From Streptomyces sp. Ru71 (GTDB taxonomy: Bacteria > Actinomycetota > Actinomycetes > Streptomycetales > Streptomycetaceae): DNA of 64,000 nt. The stretch covers positions 124,001 to 188,000 of the forward strand of contig NZ_PQSS01000004.1 of the NCBI RefSeq assembly GCF_002920535.1. The letters run 5' to 3'. The notes under the pieces are model-generated. The model had not been told where the DNA came from. It was given only the letters and a program-made list of their open reading frames with translations, and did no database searches. Positions 38,796 through 48,420 of this stretch are shown piece after piece (positions within the stretch are counted from its first letter, which is position 1; the number at the start of each line of letters is the position of its first letter). The position numbers and the translations under genes were made by a program.

Positions 38796-39331
38796 CGAGT
38801 CGCCTCGGCCTTCTCCTCAAGCTCGTCGAGGAAGCGGTCGATCACGCGGCTCTGCCGGGCGTGGTCCTCCAGGGACTCGCCGACGAGCTTGCCGGCCAGC
38901 TCCGTGGCGAGCTTGCCGACGTCCTGCCGCAGGGCGGACGCGGCGGCCTTGCGGTCGGCCTCGATCTGCGCGTGGCCGGCGGCGATGATCTCCTCACGCT
39001 GCCGCTGGCCCTCGGCGCGCATCTCGGCGATGAGCGTGGCACCCTGCTCCTGCGCCTCCTGGCGCAGGCGCGCGGCTTCGTGCCGGGCCTCGGCGAGCTG
39101 GGCCTTGTACTGCTCAAGGACGCTCTGGGCCTCGGTCTGCGCGGCCTCGGCCTTCTCGATACCGCCCTCGATGGCCTCGCGACGCTCTTCCAGAACCTTG
39201 TTGATGGTCGGGAGGAGCTTCTTGGCAAGGAAGCCGAAGACGATGACGAAGGCGATCAGGCCGATGACGAGCTCGGGCCACGGCGGAACGAGAGGGTTCT
39301 CCTTCTCGGCCGCCAGAACCATGAGGTTCAC
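38792..39331 (-). CDS. atpF: ATP synthase b subunit
   Basis: 179 residues: an N-terminal membrane helix (PELVIGLIAFVIVFGFLAKK) followed by a long amphipathic Ala/Glu/Gln/Arg-rich helix forming the peripheral stalk. GTG start at 39329-39331; an in-frame ATG three codons later is possible. It overlaps atpH by four bases. Confidence 0.96.
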   Translation of the reverse strand: MNLMVLAAEKENPLVPPWPELVIGLIAFVIVFGFLAKKLLPTINKVLEERREAIEGGIEKAEAAQTEAQSVLEQYKAQLAEARHEAARLRQEAQEQGATLIAEMRAEGQRQREEIIAAGHAQIEADRKAAASALRQDVGKLATELAGKLVGESLEDHARQSRVIDRFLDELEEKAEATR

Positions 39332-39373
39332 ATCAGTGCCTTTCGTCGAATGGGGCTGTCGCTGTCGTCCGTC

Positions 39374-40511
<1,138 letters not shown>

Positions 40512-40736
40512 CGCGGGCTCCTTCAGCGTGGCGCATGTGTACGGCAACCTCGTTGTGTCGGCGCGGCGTGCGGCCGCGGTTCGGCACGGGACTGGTGTTA
40601 CGGATGTGGGGGCGGCTGGGGGGCATCTCGCCTCGCGAATGAGCAGGCGTCAGCTCAGATGCCCGCGCCCGCGATGCCGCAGTTGGCACCGGACGATAGC
40701 AGGATCTCTCATGCGTCTTTATCCCGGCCCTACCCC

Positions 40737-41159
40737 TCACGACGAATGCCCCGTCTTCTCGGGCTTGTCGGGCTCGACGTAGAGGATCTTGGCCTTCATG
40801 TGGGCACGCGTCTGCGCGGCGATCCACGCGAGCGTGGTCGCGACGAGCGTCAGCGCGAAGGCCTTGGGGTGGAACAGCGTCGTGTGCTTGAAAGCCGCGA
40901 CGAAGACGAACAGCAGCAGGATCTGAGCCGCGTAGAGCATCAGGCCCATCGCCTGGAAGAGGTGCGGAAGCGATTTGGCAGTGCGCTGCAGAACGTAGAG
41001 ACCGATCCCCATGAACAGGATCACCACCAGCGTCGCGACGACCGCTCCGACCGCACCCTTGCCGCCGGCGACCACACCGCTCACGACGGCGGCGACAGCG
41101 CCGACGGCGGCCGTGGGCACGGCGGCCTGGGCCAGGATCCGGACGTCGTTGGACGGCAT
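40737..41159 (-). CDS. atpI: AtpI-like membrane protein of the ATP synthase operon
   Basis: 140 residues from the ATG at 41157-41159 with GGAG 8 bases upstream. Four hydrophobic helices and a basic C-terminus (AHMKAKILYVEPDKP). Found as the first gene of actinobacterial atp operons; AtpI assists c-ring assembly or ion handling in other bacteria. The 225-base gap to atpB could hold a secondary promoter. An upstream ATG (41189) lacks a ribosome-binding site. Confidence 0.88.
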   Translation of the reverse strand: MPSNDVRILAQAAVPTAAVGAVAAVVSGVVAGGKGAVGAVVATLVVILFMGIGLYVLQRTAKSLPHLFQAMGLMLYAAQILLLFVFVAAFKHTTLFHPKAFALTLVATTLAWIAAQTRAHMKAKILYVEPDKPEKTGHSS

Positions 41160-41287
41160 GGCGGCAACTCCGCTTTTCACAGGGGGCAAGGGGTGTCGTC
41201 ATGGACGAGCGTAGTCCCGGGCCGAGGGGTGAAGACCTCGCACCGAGGGACCCTCGCACTAGGGTTCTTCGGTTCTATCCGGGGTTC

Positions 41288-41305
41288 TCGTGAACCGTAT
41301 CACAA
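41288..41305. promoter_or_regulatory. Rex-operator-like palindrome
   Basis: TCGTGAACCGTATCACAA resembles the Streptomyces Rex site TGTGAAC-NN-GTTCACA, with 11 of 14 specified positions matching. It lies about 130-146 bp upstream of atpI. Rex senses NADH/NAD+ and represses respiratory genes. Confidence 0.5.
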
Positions 41306-41342
41306 ACTATTTGATGCAGTCTTTACCTGGTAGGTGTGCTTG

Positions 41343-41364
41343 CTGTCACACATGAGAGTGACAG
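41343..41364. promoter_or_regulatory. Inverted repeat upstream of atpI
   Basis: Perfect 7-bp arms CTGTCAC and GTGACAG with an 8-base spacer (22 bp in all), a spacing typical of dimeric regulators. The binding protein is unknown. Confidence 0.4.
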
Positions 41365-41475
41365 TGCGCGTCTGTGCAGAAACGGTGCCCATTTGTCTGG
41401 TATTGGAGCGGATTGCTCCCCCACGACTTGGCAATGCTCTAGTCAGATTCTTACCTTGCGCGTCAGCACCGGACG

Positions 41476-42822
41476 TCAGCGCGAGGTGCCGGCCTTCCGC
41501 CGGTCGTGGAGGCGCGAACGGGCGCCGATGGCGGTCGCCCCGTTGACCCCGGAGACACCCGGGGCACCCGCGGCGATCGGGGTGCGCTCCGTCTCGGGGC
41601 CGTCGGCGCCGTGCGCGCGGCGGGCCGCGGGCTCGGCGAGCACGGCCGCCCGGCGCCGGCGGCGGCGCCGGTAACGCGGCGGCACGAAGCGCTCCGCCCA
41701 GTACGGGGCGCGCGGCCTGAAGCGGGGCAGCAGGAGCAGCACCAGACCGAGCGCGCTCAGCAGGACGACACCCAGCACGATCCACACGGACGCCGAGTTG
41801 ACCGAGTAGGCCAGCGTGCCGAACGCGATCAGCGCCGACCAGAAGTACATGATCAGCACCGCCCGGCTGTGCGAGTGGCCGATCTCCAGCAGCCGGTGGT
41901 GCAGATGCCCGCGGTCCGCGGCGAACGGCGACTGGCCGCGCCAAGTGCGCCGCACGATCGCCAGGATCAGGTCGGCGGCCGGGATCGCGATGATCGTCAG
42001 CGGCAGCAGCAGCGGGATGTAGACGGGCACCATCTGGTGCACGGTGTTGCGCTCGGAACCGGCGAACAGCACGTCCGGATCGACCTGGCCGGTGACCGAG
42101 ATCGCACCCGCCGCCAGCACCAGACCGATCAGCATCGAGCCCGAGTCGCCCATGAAGATCCGCGCCGGGTGCATGTTGTGCGGCAGGAAGCCCAGGCACA
42201 TGCCCATCAGCACGGCCGAGAACAGCGTCGCCGGGGCGGCGGCCTCGATGCCGTACGAGTACCAGATGCGGTAGGCGTACATGAAGAACGCGGCCGCGGC
42301 GATGCAGACCATGCCGGCCGCGAGGCCGTCCAGACCGTCGACGAAGTTCACCGCGTTGATGGTGATCACGACCAGCGCGACCGTGAGCAGCGTGCCCTGC
42401 CACTGGGTGAGCGCGACCGTGCCGACACCGGGGACCGGCAGCCACAGGATCGTCAGACCCTGGACGACCATCACACCGGCGGCGATCATCTGGCCGCCCA
42501 GCTTGATCAGGGCGTCGATCTCGAACTTGTCGTCCAGGACGCCGATCAGCCAGATCAGCGCCGCGCCGGAGAGCAGGGCGCGTGGTTCGTTCGACTTCTC
42601 GAAGACCTCGTTGAGGTTGGTGAGATGGTCCGCGACCAGCAGGCCCGCGCACAGGCCGAAGAACATCGCGATACCGCCGAGCCGCGGAGTGGGTTCGCGA
42701 TGCACGTCGCGCGCCCTGATCTCCGGCATCGCACCGGCCACGATGGCGAACTTCCGTACCGGCCCTGTCAGCAGATACGTCACCGCGGCCGTGATGCAGA
42801 GCGTCAGCAGGTATTCACGCAC
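41476..42822 (-). CDS. wecA: WecA/MraY-family undecaprenyl-phosphate sugar-1-phosphate transferase
   Basis: 448 residues from a GTG at 42820-42822. About ten membrane helices carry family signatures: REPTPRLGGIAMFFG near the N-terminus, IGVLDDKFEID, NAVNFVDGLDGLAAG, MGDSGSM and the loop HLHHRLLEIGHS. It moves a sugar-1-phosphate (probably GlcNAc-1-P) from UDP-sugar to the lipid carrier, starting wall teichoic or teichuronic-type polymer synthesis. A basic, Arg-rich cytoplasmic tail of about 85 residues ends the protein. It sits upstream of the atp operon in the usual Streptomyces position. Confidence 0.92.
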   Translation of the reverse strand: MREYLLTLCITAAVTYLLTGPVRKFAIVAGAMPEIRARDVHREPTPRLGGIAMFFGLCAGLLVADHLTNLNEVFEKSNEPRALLSGAALIWLIGVLDDKFEIDALIKLGGQMIAAGVMVVQGLTILWLPVPGVGTVALTQWQGTLLTVALVVITINAVNFVDGLDGLAAGMVCIAAAAFFMYAYRIWYSYGIEAAAPATLFSAVLMGMCLGFLPHNMHPARIFMGDSGSMLIGLVLAAGAISVTGQVDPDVLFAGSERNTVHQMVPVYIPLLLPLTIIAIPAADLILAIVRRTWRGQSPFAADRGHLHHRLLEIGHSHSRAVLIMYFWSALIAFGTLAYSVNSASVWIVLGVVLLSALGLVLLLLPRFRPRAPYWAERFVPPRYRRRRRRRAAVLAEPAARRAHGADGPETERTPIAAGAPGVSGVNGATAIGARSRLHDRRKAGTSR

Positions 42823-42971
42823 AGGCTTCCCCACAGGTCTCGCTGGCCATCTCAGCCTCACACCCTAGCGAGGTGCGCATATGGTTGTGGACTTCCGGGT
42901 AGCCAGGATGGTTGCACGCGGAGCTGTGCGGCACGGCTGCGGGCTGGGCACGGCAGTGCGCCTACCCCGGT

Positions 42972-44210
42972 TCAGCCGGGATACGGCGGGAACGCCTCGG
43001 CCAGTTCCCGGACCTCGTCCCTGACCCGCTTGGCCTCGGGGCCGTCGCGCAGGGCCGCCGCGACGAGCGCCGCGATCCGGACCATCTCCGGCTCGCCCAT
43101 GCCCTGGGTGGTGACGGCCGCGGTGCCCAGCCTGAGACCCCGGGCGTCGCCGTGCGGCAGCGCACAGCAGTCCATGACGATCCCGGCCGCGGCGAGCCGG
43201 CCGCGGGCGGTGCGGCCGTCCACGCCGAGGGGTGCGGGGTCGGCGGTGATCAGGTGCGTGTCCGTGCCGCCGGTGGTGACCACCAGGCCCTCGGCGGCCA
43301 GGTGACCGGCGAGCACGCGGGCGTTGGAGACCACCTGATGGGCGTACACGGCGAACGCCGGTGTTGCCGCCTCGCCGAACGCCACCGCCTTGGCGGCGAT
43401 GGTGTGCATCTGGGCGCCGCCCTGGGTGAAGGGGAACACCGCGCGGTCCACGCGCTCGGCCAGCTCGTGCCCGCACAGGATCATGCCGCCGCGCGGACCC
43501 CGCAGCACCTTGTGGGTGGTGGCGCACACGATGTCCGCGTACGGCACCGGGCTGGGCGCCGCGCCGCCCGCGACGAGCCCGATGGGGTGCGCGGCGTCCG
43601 CGATGAGGTAGGCGCCCACGTCGTCGGCGACCTCGCGGAAGAAGGCGTAGTCGGGGTGGCGGGGGTAGGCGATGGAGCCGCACACGATCGCCTTGGGGCG
43701 GTGGGCGCGGGCCAGGGTGCGGACCTGCTCGTGGTCGATGAGGCCGGTCTCGGCGTCCACGCCGTAGGGCACGAAGTCGAACCAGCGGCCGGAGAAGTTG
43801 GCCGGGGAGCCGTGGGTGAGGTGACCGCCGTGCGGCAGGCCGAGGGCGAGGACCTTGTCGCCGGGGCGCAGCAGGGCGGCGTAGGCGGCGAGGACGGCGG
43901 AGGAGCCGGAGTGCGACTGCACGTTGGCGTGCTCGGCGTTGAAAAGGCTCCGCGCGCGGTCGATGGCGATGCGTTCGGCCACATCGACCATCTCGCATCC
44001 GCCGTGGTGGCGGGCGCCGGGGTAGCCCTCGGCGTACTTGTTGGCGAGCGGGGAGCCGAGGGCGGCCAGCACGGCCGGCGAGGTGAAGTTCTCGGCGGCG
44101 ATCAGCTGAAGGGTCGTCGACTGCCGGGTGCGCTCACCGAGCAGCACGTCGGCGAGCTCGGGGTCCTGCCGGCGCAGGACGTCCATCTGCGGGGCGTGGG
44201 TGACCGACAT
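42972..44210 (-). CDS. glyA: Serine hydroxymethyltransferase
   Basis: 412 residues. PLP Lys234 lies in CATTHKVLRGPRGG; ELADVLLGERTRQSTTLQL and the NKYAEGYPGARHHGG loop are typical. It makes glycine and methylene-tetrahydrofolate from serine. Some positions differ from housekeeping GlyA (AAHPIGLVAGG instead of MAHIAGLVAAG), fitting the second glyA copy known in Streptomyces. GGGAG precedes the ATG. Confidence 0.93.
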   Translation of the reverse strand: MSVTHAPQMDVLRRQDPELADVLLGERTRQSTTLQLIAAENFTSPAVLAALGSPLANKYAEGYPGARHHGGCEMVDVAERIAIDRARSLFNAEHANVQSHSGSSAVLAAYAALLRPGDKVLALGLPHGGHLTHGSPANFSGRWFDFVPYGVDAETGLIDHEQVRTLARAHRPKAIVCGSIAYPRHPDYAFFREVADDVGAYLIADAAHPIGLVAGGAAPSPVPYADIVCATTHKVLRGPRGGMILCGHELAERVDRAVFPFTQGGAQMHTIAAKAVAFGEAATPAFAVYAHQVVSNARVLAGHLAAEGLVVTTGGTDTHLITADPAPLGVDGRTARGRLAAAGIVMDCCALPHGDARGLRLGTAAVTTQGMGEPEMVRIAALVAAALRDGPEAKRVRDEVRELAEAFPPYPG

Positions 44211-44330
44211 GACGGACTCCCGGACGGTCGACGGTGACGTACGTCCAAGGTAGCCCGCGGCGCGTACGGGGGCGCGGTACGTGCGGCCGGGCGGGGGTGG
44301 TCTCGCGACTGCGGGTGCACGGGGGCCGGT

Positions 44331-44352
44331 CGCGCAGTTCCCCGCGCCCCTT
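44331..44352. repeat. Dispersed intergenic repeat, copy A
   Basis: Contains GCGCAGTTCCCCGCGCCCCT, preceded by TGCGGGTGC and followed by GGTTGGC and CTAGCTGCGGG. The same block recurs at 44434 and 48399. Confidence 0.85.
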
Positions 44353-44433
44353 CAGGTTGGCCTAGCTGCGGGCGGGTAGTTCGTCCAGCCAAGACGCGCG
44401 CAGTCATGCGTCTGCGGGTGCGCGGTGGCCGGT

Positions 44434-44455
44434 CGCGCAGTTCCCCGCGCCCCTT
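44434..44455. repeat. Dispersed intergenic repeat, copy B
   Basis: Same 22-base core as copy A, with flanks TGCGGGTGCGCGGTGGCCGG before it and GGTTGGCATAGCTGCGGG after it. Confidence 0.85.
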
Positions 44456-44504
44456 GGTTGGCATAGCTGCGGGCAGTCGTGCCGCTGGGGCGGCACGGGG
44501 GGCG

Positions 44505-44545
44505 CTGGGGGTCCCCCCTGCTCGAAGAGCTTGGGGGAGGCACCC
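44505..44545. repeat. GGGGGTCCCCCC/GGGGGAGG hairpin repeat
   Basis: Imperfect hairpin CCCCC..GCTC GAA GAGC..GGGGG (44513-44537), flanked by CTGGGGGT and AGGCACCCC. This is a widespread Streptomyces intergenic element type; one copy is seen here. Confidence 0.7.
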
Positions 44546-44596
44546 CGTAGCGCCGGGCTGCGCAACCCACCCCCGGCCAGCCGCAGCACCGGGCGC

Positions 44597-45274
44597 CTAC
44601 ATGCGGGCCGGGACCCCCGTCAGTGCTGTCACCACCGGGTCCAGGGCCTCGTGGATTTCCTCGCCCACGCTGCGGAAAAAGCCCAGCGGCGCCCCGTACG
44701 GGTCGTACACCTCGTCCGCCTCCGCCGTCGGCGCCTGGAGCCACCCGCGTAGAGCGGCCGCCGCACGGACCAGCGACCGCGCCCGGTTGACCACGCCCTC
44801 CTCCAGCGGAGGCAGCGTCGTGGGGTCTATCGCCCGCACCAGCCGCGTGAACTCCTTCAGCGTGAACGTCCGCAGCCCCGCCGAGTGCCCCATCGAGATC
44901 ACCTGGGCCCGGTGGTCCCGCGTAGCGGTCAGCACCAGATCCGCCCGGATCACGTGCTCGTCGTGCAGCTCCCGCCCGGTGAACCCGGAGGCATCCGCCC
45001 CGAAGTCGGCCAGGACCGTCTCCGCGTGGGACTCCATCGGCGCCCCCTCGTGCCCCCACGTGCCCGCGCTCTCCACGATGATCGGGCCGCCCAGGATGCC
45101 GAGGCGCTCGGAGACGAAATGGCGGGTCAGCCGCTCGGTGATGGGCGAGCGGCAGACGTTGCCGGTGCTGACGTGGAGGATGCGGAAGGTGTCGCGGGGG
45201 AAGCCGAAGGTCGTGGTCTCCTCCCCGTTGAAGCCCCCGCCGGCTATGCCACGCCCCGCGTCAGGGGCCGTCAA
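44597..45274 (-). CDS. Low-MW phosphatase/arsenate reductase homologue lacking the nucleophilic Cys
   Basis: 225 residues, TTG start overlapping the tsaC stop (TTGA). The phosphate loop reads HVSTGNVCRSP; the family consensus is C-x5-R, here S36-T-G-N-V-C41-R42. The general-acid loop DPYG (D191) is present. The catalytic Cys position is therefore Ser (AGC codon at 45167-45169, one base from TGC), predicting loss of classical phosphatase chemistry unless C41 substitutes. It may bind phosphotyrosine or be a pseudophosphatase. The tsaC-PTP pairing before glyA is the usual Streptomyces order. Confidence 0.85.
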   Translation of the reverse strand: MTAPDAGRGIAGGGFNGEETTTFGFPRDTFRILHVSTGNVCRSPITERLTRHFVSERLGILGGPIIVESAGTWGHEGAPMESHAETVLADFGADASGFTGRELHDEHVIRADLVLTATRDHRAQVISMGHSAGLRTFTLKEFTRLVRAIDPTTLPPLEEGVVNRARSLVRAAAALRGWLQAPTAEADEVYDPYGAPLGFFRSVGEEIHEALDPVVTALTGVPARM

Positions 45275-45918
45275 TTCGCCACCTCAAGGTCGGGTACGAC
45301 CTTGCGCAGCTCCTCCGGGGAGAGCGCGCCCTCGCGCAGCAGGACGGGTACCTCGCGGGAGACGTCGACGATCGAGGACGGCACGTTCCCGGGCGTGGGA
45401 CCGCCGTCCAGGTAGACGGAGACCGAGTCGCCGAGCATCTGCTGCGCCGCGTCACACGTCTCCGGCGCCGGGTGACCGGTGAGGTTGGCGGAGGAGACGG
45501 CCATCGGCCCGAACTCGGTGAGCAGCTCGATGGCGACCGGGTGCAGCGGCATCCGGATGGCCACCGTGCCGCGCGTGTCACCGAGGTCCCACTGCAGCGA
45601 CGGCTGGTGCCGGGCGACGAGCGTCAGCGCGCCCGGCCAGAACGCGTCGACCAGCTCCCAGGCCTTCTCGGAGAAGTCCGTGACCAGGCCGTGCAGCGTG
45701 TTCGGGGAGCCGATCAGCACGGGCGTGGGCATGTTGCGGCCCCGGCCCTTGGCGGCGAGCAGATCGGCGACGGCCTCCTTGGAGAACGCGTCGGCGCCGA
45801 TGCCGTACACCGTGTCCGTGGGCAGCACCACGAGCTCGCCGCGACGGACGGCGGACGCGGCCTCGCGCAGACCCGTCACACGGTCGGTCGCGTCGTTGGT
45901 GTCGTATCGCCGTGCCAT
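45271..45918 (-). CDS. tsaC: Threonylcarbamoyl-AMP synthase (Sua5/YrdC)
   Basis: 215 residues with the YrdC fold: LPTDTVYGIGADAFSKEAV (33-51), a basic KGRGRNMPTPVLIG loop, and the VAIRMPLHP and SSANLTGHPAP signatures. It makes threonylcarbamoyl-adenylate from Thr, bicarbonate and ATP for t6A37 tRNA modification. GAGGAGG lies about 10 bases upstream of the ATG. Four-base overlap with the phosphatase homologue; follows prmC by about 50 bases. Confidence 0.95.
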   Translation of the reverse strand: MARRYDTNDATDRVTGLREAASAVRRGELVVLPTDTVYGIGADAFSKEAVADLLAAKGRGRNMPTPVLIGSPNTLHGLVTDFSEKAWELVDAFWPGALTLVARHQPSLQWDLGDTRGTVAIRMPLHPVAIELLTEFGPMAVSSANLTGHPAPETCDAAQQMLGDSVSVYLDGGPTPGNVPSSIVDVSREVPVLLREGALSPEELRKVVPDLEVAN

Positions 45919-45970
45919 AACTAGCGGGCCTCCTCGTACACGTACTGCGGGGTCGAAGACTGTGTGATGC

Positions 45971-46816
45971 TCACGGCAGCGCCTTGCGGGCGGTGGCGAA
46001 GCGTGGGCGGTTGTTGAGGTCGGGGTGGTCGGCCGCGTCGGCCCAGCCCTTCTCCTCGGTGAAGATCCACGGCACCTGGCCGCCCTGCGTGTCGGCGTGC
46101 TCGACGACGACGAGGCCGCCGGGGCGCAGCAGGCGGTGCGCGGTGCGCTCCAGGCCGCGGATCAGGTCCAGGCCGTCCTCACCGGAGAACAGGGCCATCT
46201 GCGGGTCGTAGTCGCGGGCCTCGGGGGCGACGTACTCCCATTCGGTGAGCGGGATGTACGGCGGGTTGGAGATGACCAGGTCGACCTGGCCGTCCAGGTC
46301 CGGGAAGGCGGTCAGGGCGTCGCCCTGGCGCAGCTCGACCCGGGAGCCCTCCACGTTCTTGCGCGTCCAGTGCAGGGCCTCGTCGGACAGCTCGACGGCG
46401 TACACGCGGGAGCGCGGGACCTCCTGGGCGAGGGCGAGCGCGATGGCGCCGGAGCCGGTGCACAGGTCGACGATGCACGGCTCGACGACGTCCATGGCGC
46501 GTACGGCGTCTATGGCCCAGCCGACGACGGACTCGGTCTCCGGGCGCGGTACGAACACGCCCGGGCCGACCTGGAGCTCCAGGTACCGGAAGTAGGCCCG
46601 CCCGGTGATGTGCTGCAGCGGCTCACGCTGCTCGCGGCGGGCGATGACCTCCCAGTACCGGGCGTCGAAGTCGGAGTCCTTCACGGAATGCAGCTCGCCG
46701 CGCTTGACGCCGTGCACGAACGCGGCGAGCTCCTCCGCGTCGGTGCGCGGCGAGGGCACGCCCGCGTCGGCGAGCCGCTGGGTGGCCTGGGCCACCTCTG
46801 CGAGCAGCAGGTTCAC
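45971..46816 (-). CDS. prmC: Release-factor glutamine methyltransferase
   Basis: 281 residues. An N-terminal helical domain recognises the release factor; the SAM site is VDLCTGSGAIALALA, and the catalytic NPPY lies in VISNPPYIPLTE. It methylates the Gln of the GGQ motif of RF1/RF2, consistent with prfA immediately upstream (28-base gap). GTG start with GGAGGAG. Confidence 0.96.
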   Translation of the reverse strand: MNLLLAEVAQATQRLADAGVPSPRTDAEELAAFVHGVKRGELHSVKDSDFDARYWEVIARREQREPLQHITGRAYFRYLELQVGPGVFVPRPETESVVGWAIDAVRAMDVVEPCIVDLCTGSGAIALALAQEVPRSRVYAVELSDEALHWTRKNVEGSRVELRQGDALTAFPDLDGQVDLVISNPPYIPLTEWEYVAPEARDYDPQMALFSGEDGLDLIRGLERTAHRLLRPGGLVVVEHADTQGGQVPWIFTEEKGWADAADHPDLNNRPRFATARKALP

Positions 46817-46844
46817 GCAACTCCTCCGGGTGCTTGGTCGTGCC

Positions 46845-47912
46845 TTACGCTGCGGCGAGCTTCGCGGCCGAGTCCGCGTCGACGCAGGCCTGGATCACCG
46901 CGTCGAGGTCGCCGTCCAGGACCTGGTCCAGGTTGTACGCCTTGAAGCCGACGCGGTGGTCGGAGATGCGGTTCTCCGGGAAGTTGTACGTGCGGATCTT
47001 CTCGGAGCGGTCGACGGTGCGGACCTGGCTGCGCCGGGCGTCGGCGGCCTCCCGCTCCGCTTCCTCCTGCGCCATCGCGAGCAGCCTGGAGCGCAGGATA
47101 CGCATCGCCTGCTCCTTGTTCTGGAGCTGGCTCTTCTCGTTCTGGCAGGAGGCGACGACTCCGGTCGGCAGGTGCGTGATGCGCACGGCGGAGTCGGTGG
47201 TGTTGACGGACTGCCCGCCGGGGCCGGAGGAGCGGTAGACGTCGATGCGCAGGTCGTTCGGGTTGATCTCGACGTCGACCTCCTCGGCCTCGGGCGTGAC
47301 GAGCACACCGGCGGCGGAGGTGTGGATACGGCCCTGGGACTCGGTGGCGGGGACGCGCTGCACGCGGTGCACACCGCCCTCGTACTTCAGGCGGGCCCAC
47401 ACGCCCTGGCCGGGCTCGGTCTGGCCGCGGGTCTTGATGGCGACCTGGACGTCCTTGTAGCCGCCGAGCTCGGACTCGGTGGCGTCGATGATCTCCGTCT
47501 TCCAGCCGACCCGCTCGGCGTAGCGCAGGTACATGCGCAGCAGGTCGCCCGCGAAGAGGGCGGACTCGTCACCGCCGGCGCCGGCCTTGATCTCCAGGAT
47601 CACGTCCTTGTCGTCGCTGGGGTCGCGCGGGACGAGGAGCAGGCGGAGCTTCTCCGTCAGTTCCTCGCGCTGCTTGTCCAGCTCCTTGACCTCGGCGGCG
47701 AAGTCGGGGTCGTCGGCGGCCAGCTCGCGGGCGGTCGCGATGTCGTCGCCGGTCTGCTTCCAGGAGCGGTACGTGGCGACGATCGGGGTGAGCTCGGCGT
47801 AGCGCTTGTTCAGCTTGCGCGCGTTGGCCTGGTCGGCGTGGACCGACGGGTCGGCGAGCTTGGTCTCCAGGTCGGCGTGCTCGCTGACGAGTTCCTCGAC
47901 GGCCTCGAACAT
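46845..47912 (-). CDS. prfA: Peptide chain release factor 1
   Basis: 355 residues. The GGQ loop is intact ([17 protein letters not shown]) and the RF1-type codon-reading motif PAT is in [10 protein letters not shown]. It terminates translation at UAA and UAG. AGGAG 7 bases before the ATG; followed by prmC, its modifier. Confidence 0.98.
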   Translation of the reverse strand: MFEAVEELVSEHADLETKLADPSVHADQANARKLNKRYAELTPIVATYRSWKQTGDDIATARELAADDPDFAAEVKELDKQREELTEKLRLLLVPRDPSDDKDVILEIKAGAGGDESALFAGDLLRMYLRYAERVGWKTEIIDATESELGGYKDVQVAIKTRGQTEPGQGVWARLKYEGGVHRVQRVPATESQGRIHTSAAGVLVTPEAEEVDVEINPNDLRIDVYRSSGPGGQSVNTTDSAVRITHLPTGVVASCQNEKSQLQNKEQAMRILRSRLLAMAQEEAEREAADARRSQVRTVDRSEKIRTYNFPENRISDHRVGFKAYNLDQVLDGDLDAVIQACVDADSAAKLAAA

Positions 47913-48023
47913 CTTGGGCTCCTGCTACTGCGGGGAAAAGGGGGAAGGCGGGCGACCAAAAACGCCGGTCCCGGCGCACACGCCACGTGGGCGTGCGGCC
48001 GTGGACCGGCGAAATGGGGCTCG

Positions 48024-48245
48024 CTACTTCTTGGAGCCGGCGGCCTTGCCGAAGCGGGCCTCGAAGCGGGCCACACGGCCACCGGTGTCGAGGATCTTCT
48101 GCTTGCCCGTGTAGAACGGGTGGCACTCGGAGCAGACCTCGGCCCGGATGGTGCCGGACTCGATGGTGCTGCGGGTGGTGAACGACGCGCCGCAGGTGCA
48201 GCTGACCTGCGTCTCGACGTACGCGGGGTGGATGTCGCGCTTCAA
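48024..48245 (-). CDS. rpmE: Ribosomal protein L31 (zinc-binding form)
   Basis: 73 residues from a TTG at 48243-48245 with AGGAG 7 bases upstream ([13 protein letters not shown]). Zinc ligands CTC and CSEC mark the C+ type, normally repressed by Zur in favour of a C- paralogue when zinc is scarce; no paralogue is in this window. Conserved HPFYTGKQK. Located between LCP and prfA as in other actinobacteria. Confidence 0.96.
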   Translation of the reverse strand: MKRDIHPAYVETQVSCTCGASFTTRSTIESGTIRAEVCSECHPFYTGKQKILDTGGRVARFEARFGKAAGSKK

Positions 48246-48398
48246 GGTGTCTCCTAGGTTTCGGGAGGGCGCCGGGTCGCCTGCCGCGGGGTGCGGGGGC
48301 GTGAACCGGGGCCGACGTACCAGTCTGCCAGGACTGGGGCCATCCCCCAAAACCGGGGGTTGCTCTGTTCTATTCCGTGCGGGTGCGTGGTGCTTGCT

Positions 48399-48420
48399 CG
48401 CGCAGTTCCCCGCGCCCCTT
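48399..48420. repeat. Dispersed intergenic repeat, copy C
   Basis: Same 22-base core as copies A and B, preceded by GTGCGGGTGC and followed by CAGTTGGCC. Its last base is the final base of the LCP stop codon, so the element forms the 3' end of that gene. Confidence 0.85.

Larger units (their letters stand above)
41160..41475 (-). promoter_or_regulatory. ATP synthase operon upstream region
   Basis: 316 bp without a gene between the wecA-like stop and atpI. A distinctly AT-richer pocket (about 41290-41460) should hold the operon promoter. Two palindromes are listed separately: a Rex-like site at 41288-41305 and CTGTCAC/GTGACAG at 41343-41364. No clear -35/-10 pair could be chosen by eye. Confidence 0.6.
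44211..44596. other. Repeat-rich intergenic region
   Basis: 386 bp between the phosphatase-like gene and glyA with no credible gene. It holds two copies of a dispersed GC-rich element (cores at 44331 and 44434), a hairpin CGTGCCGC TGGG GCGGCACG (44478-44497) and a second known type of Streptomyces repeat around 44505-44545. Confidence 0.75.
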
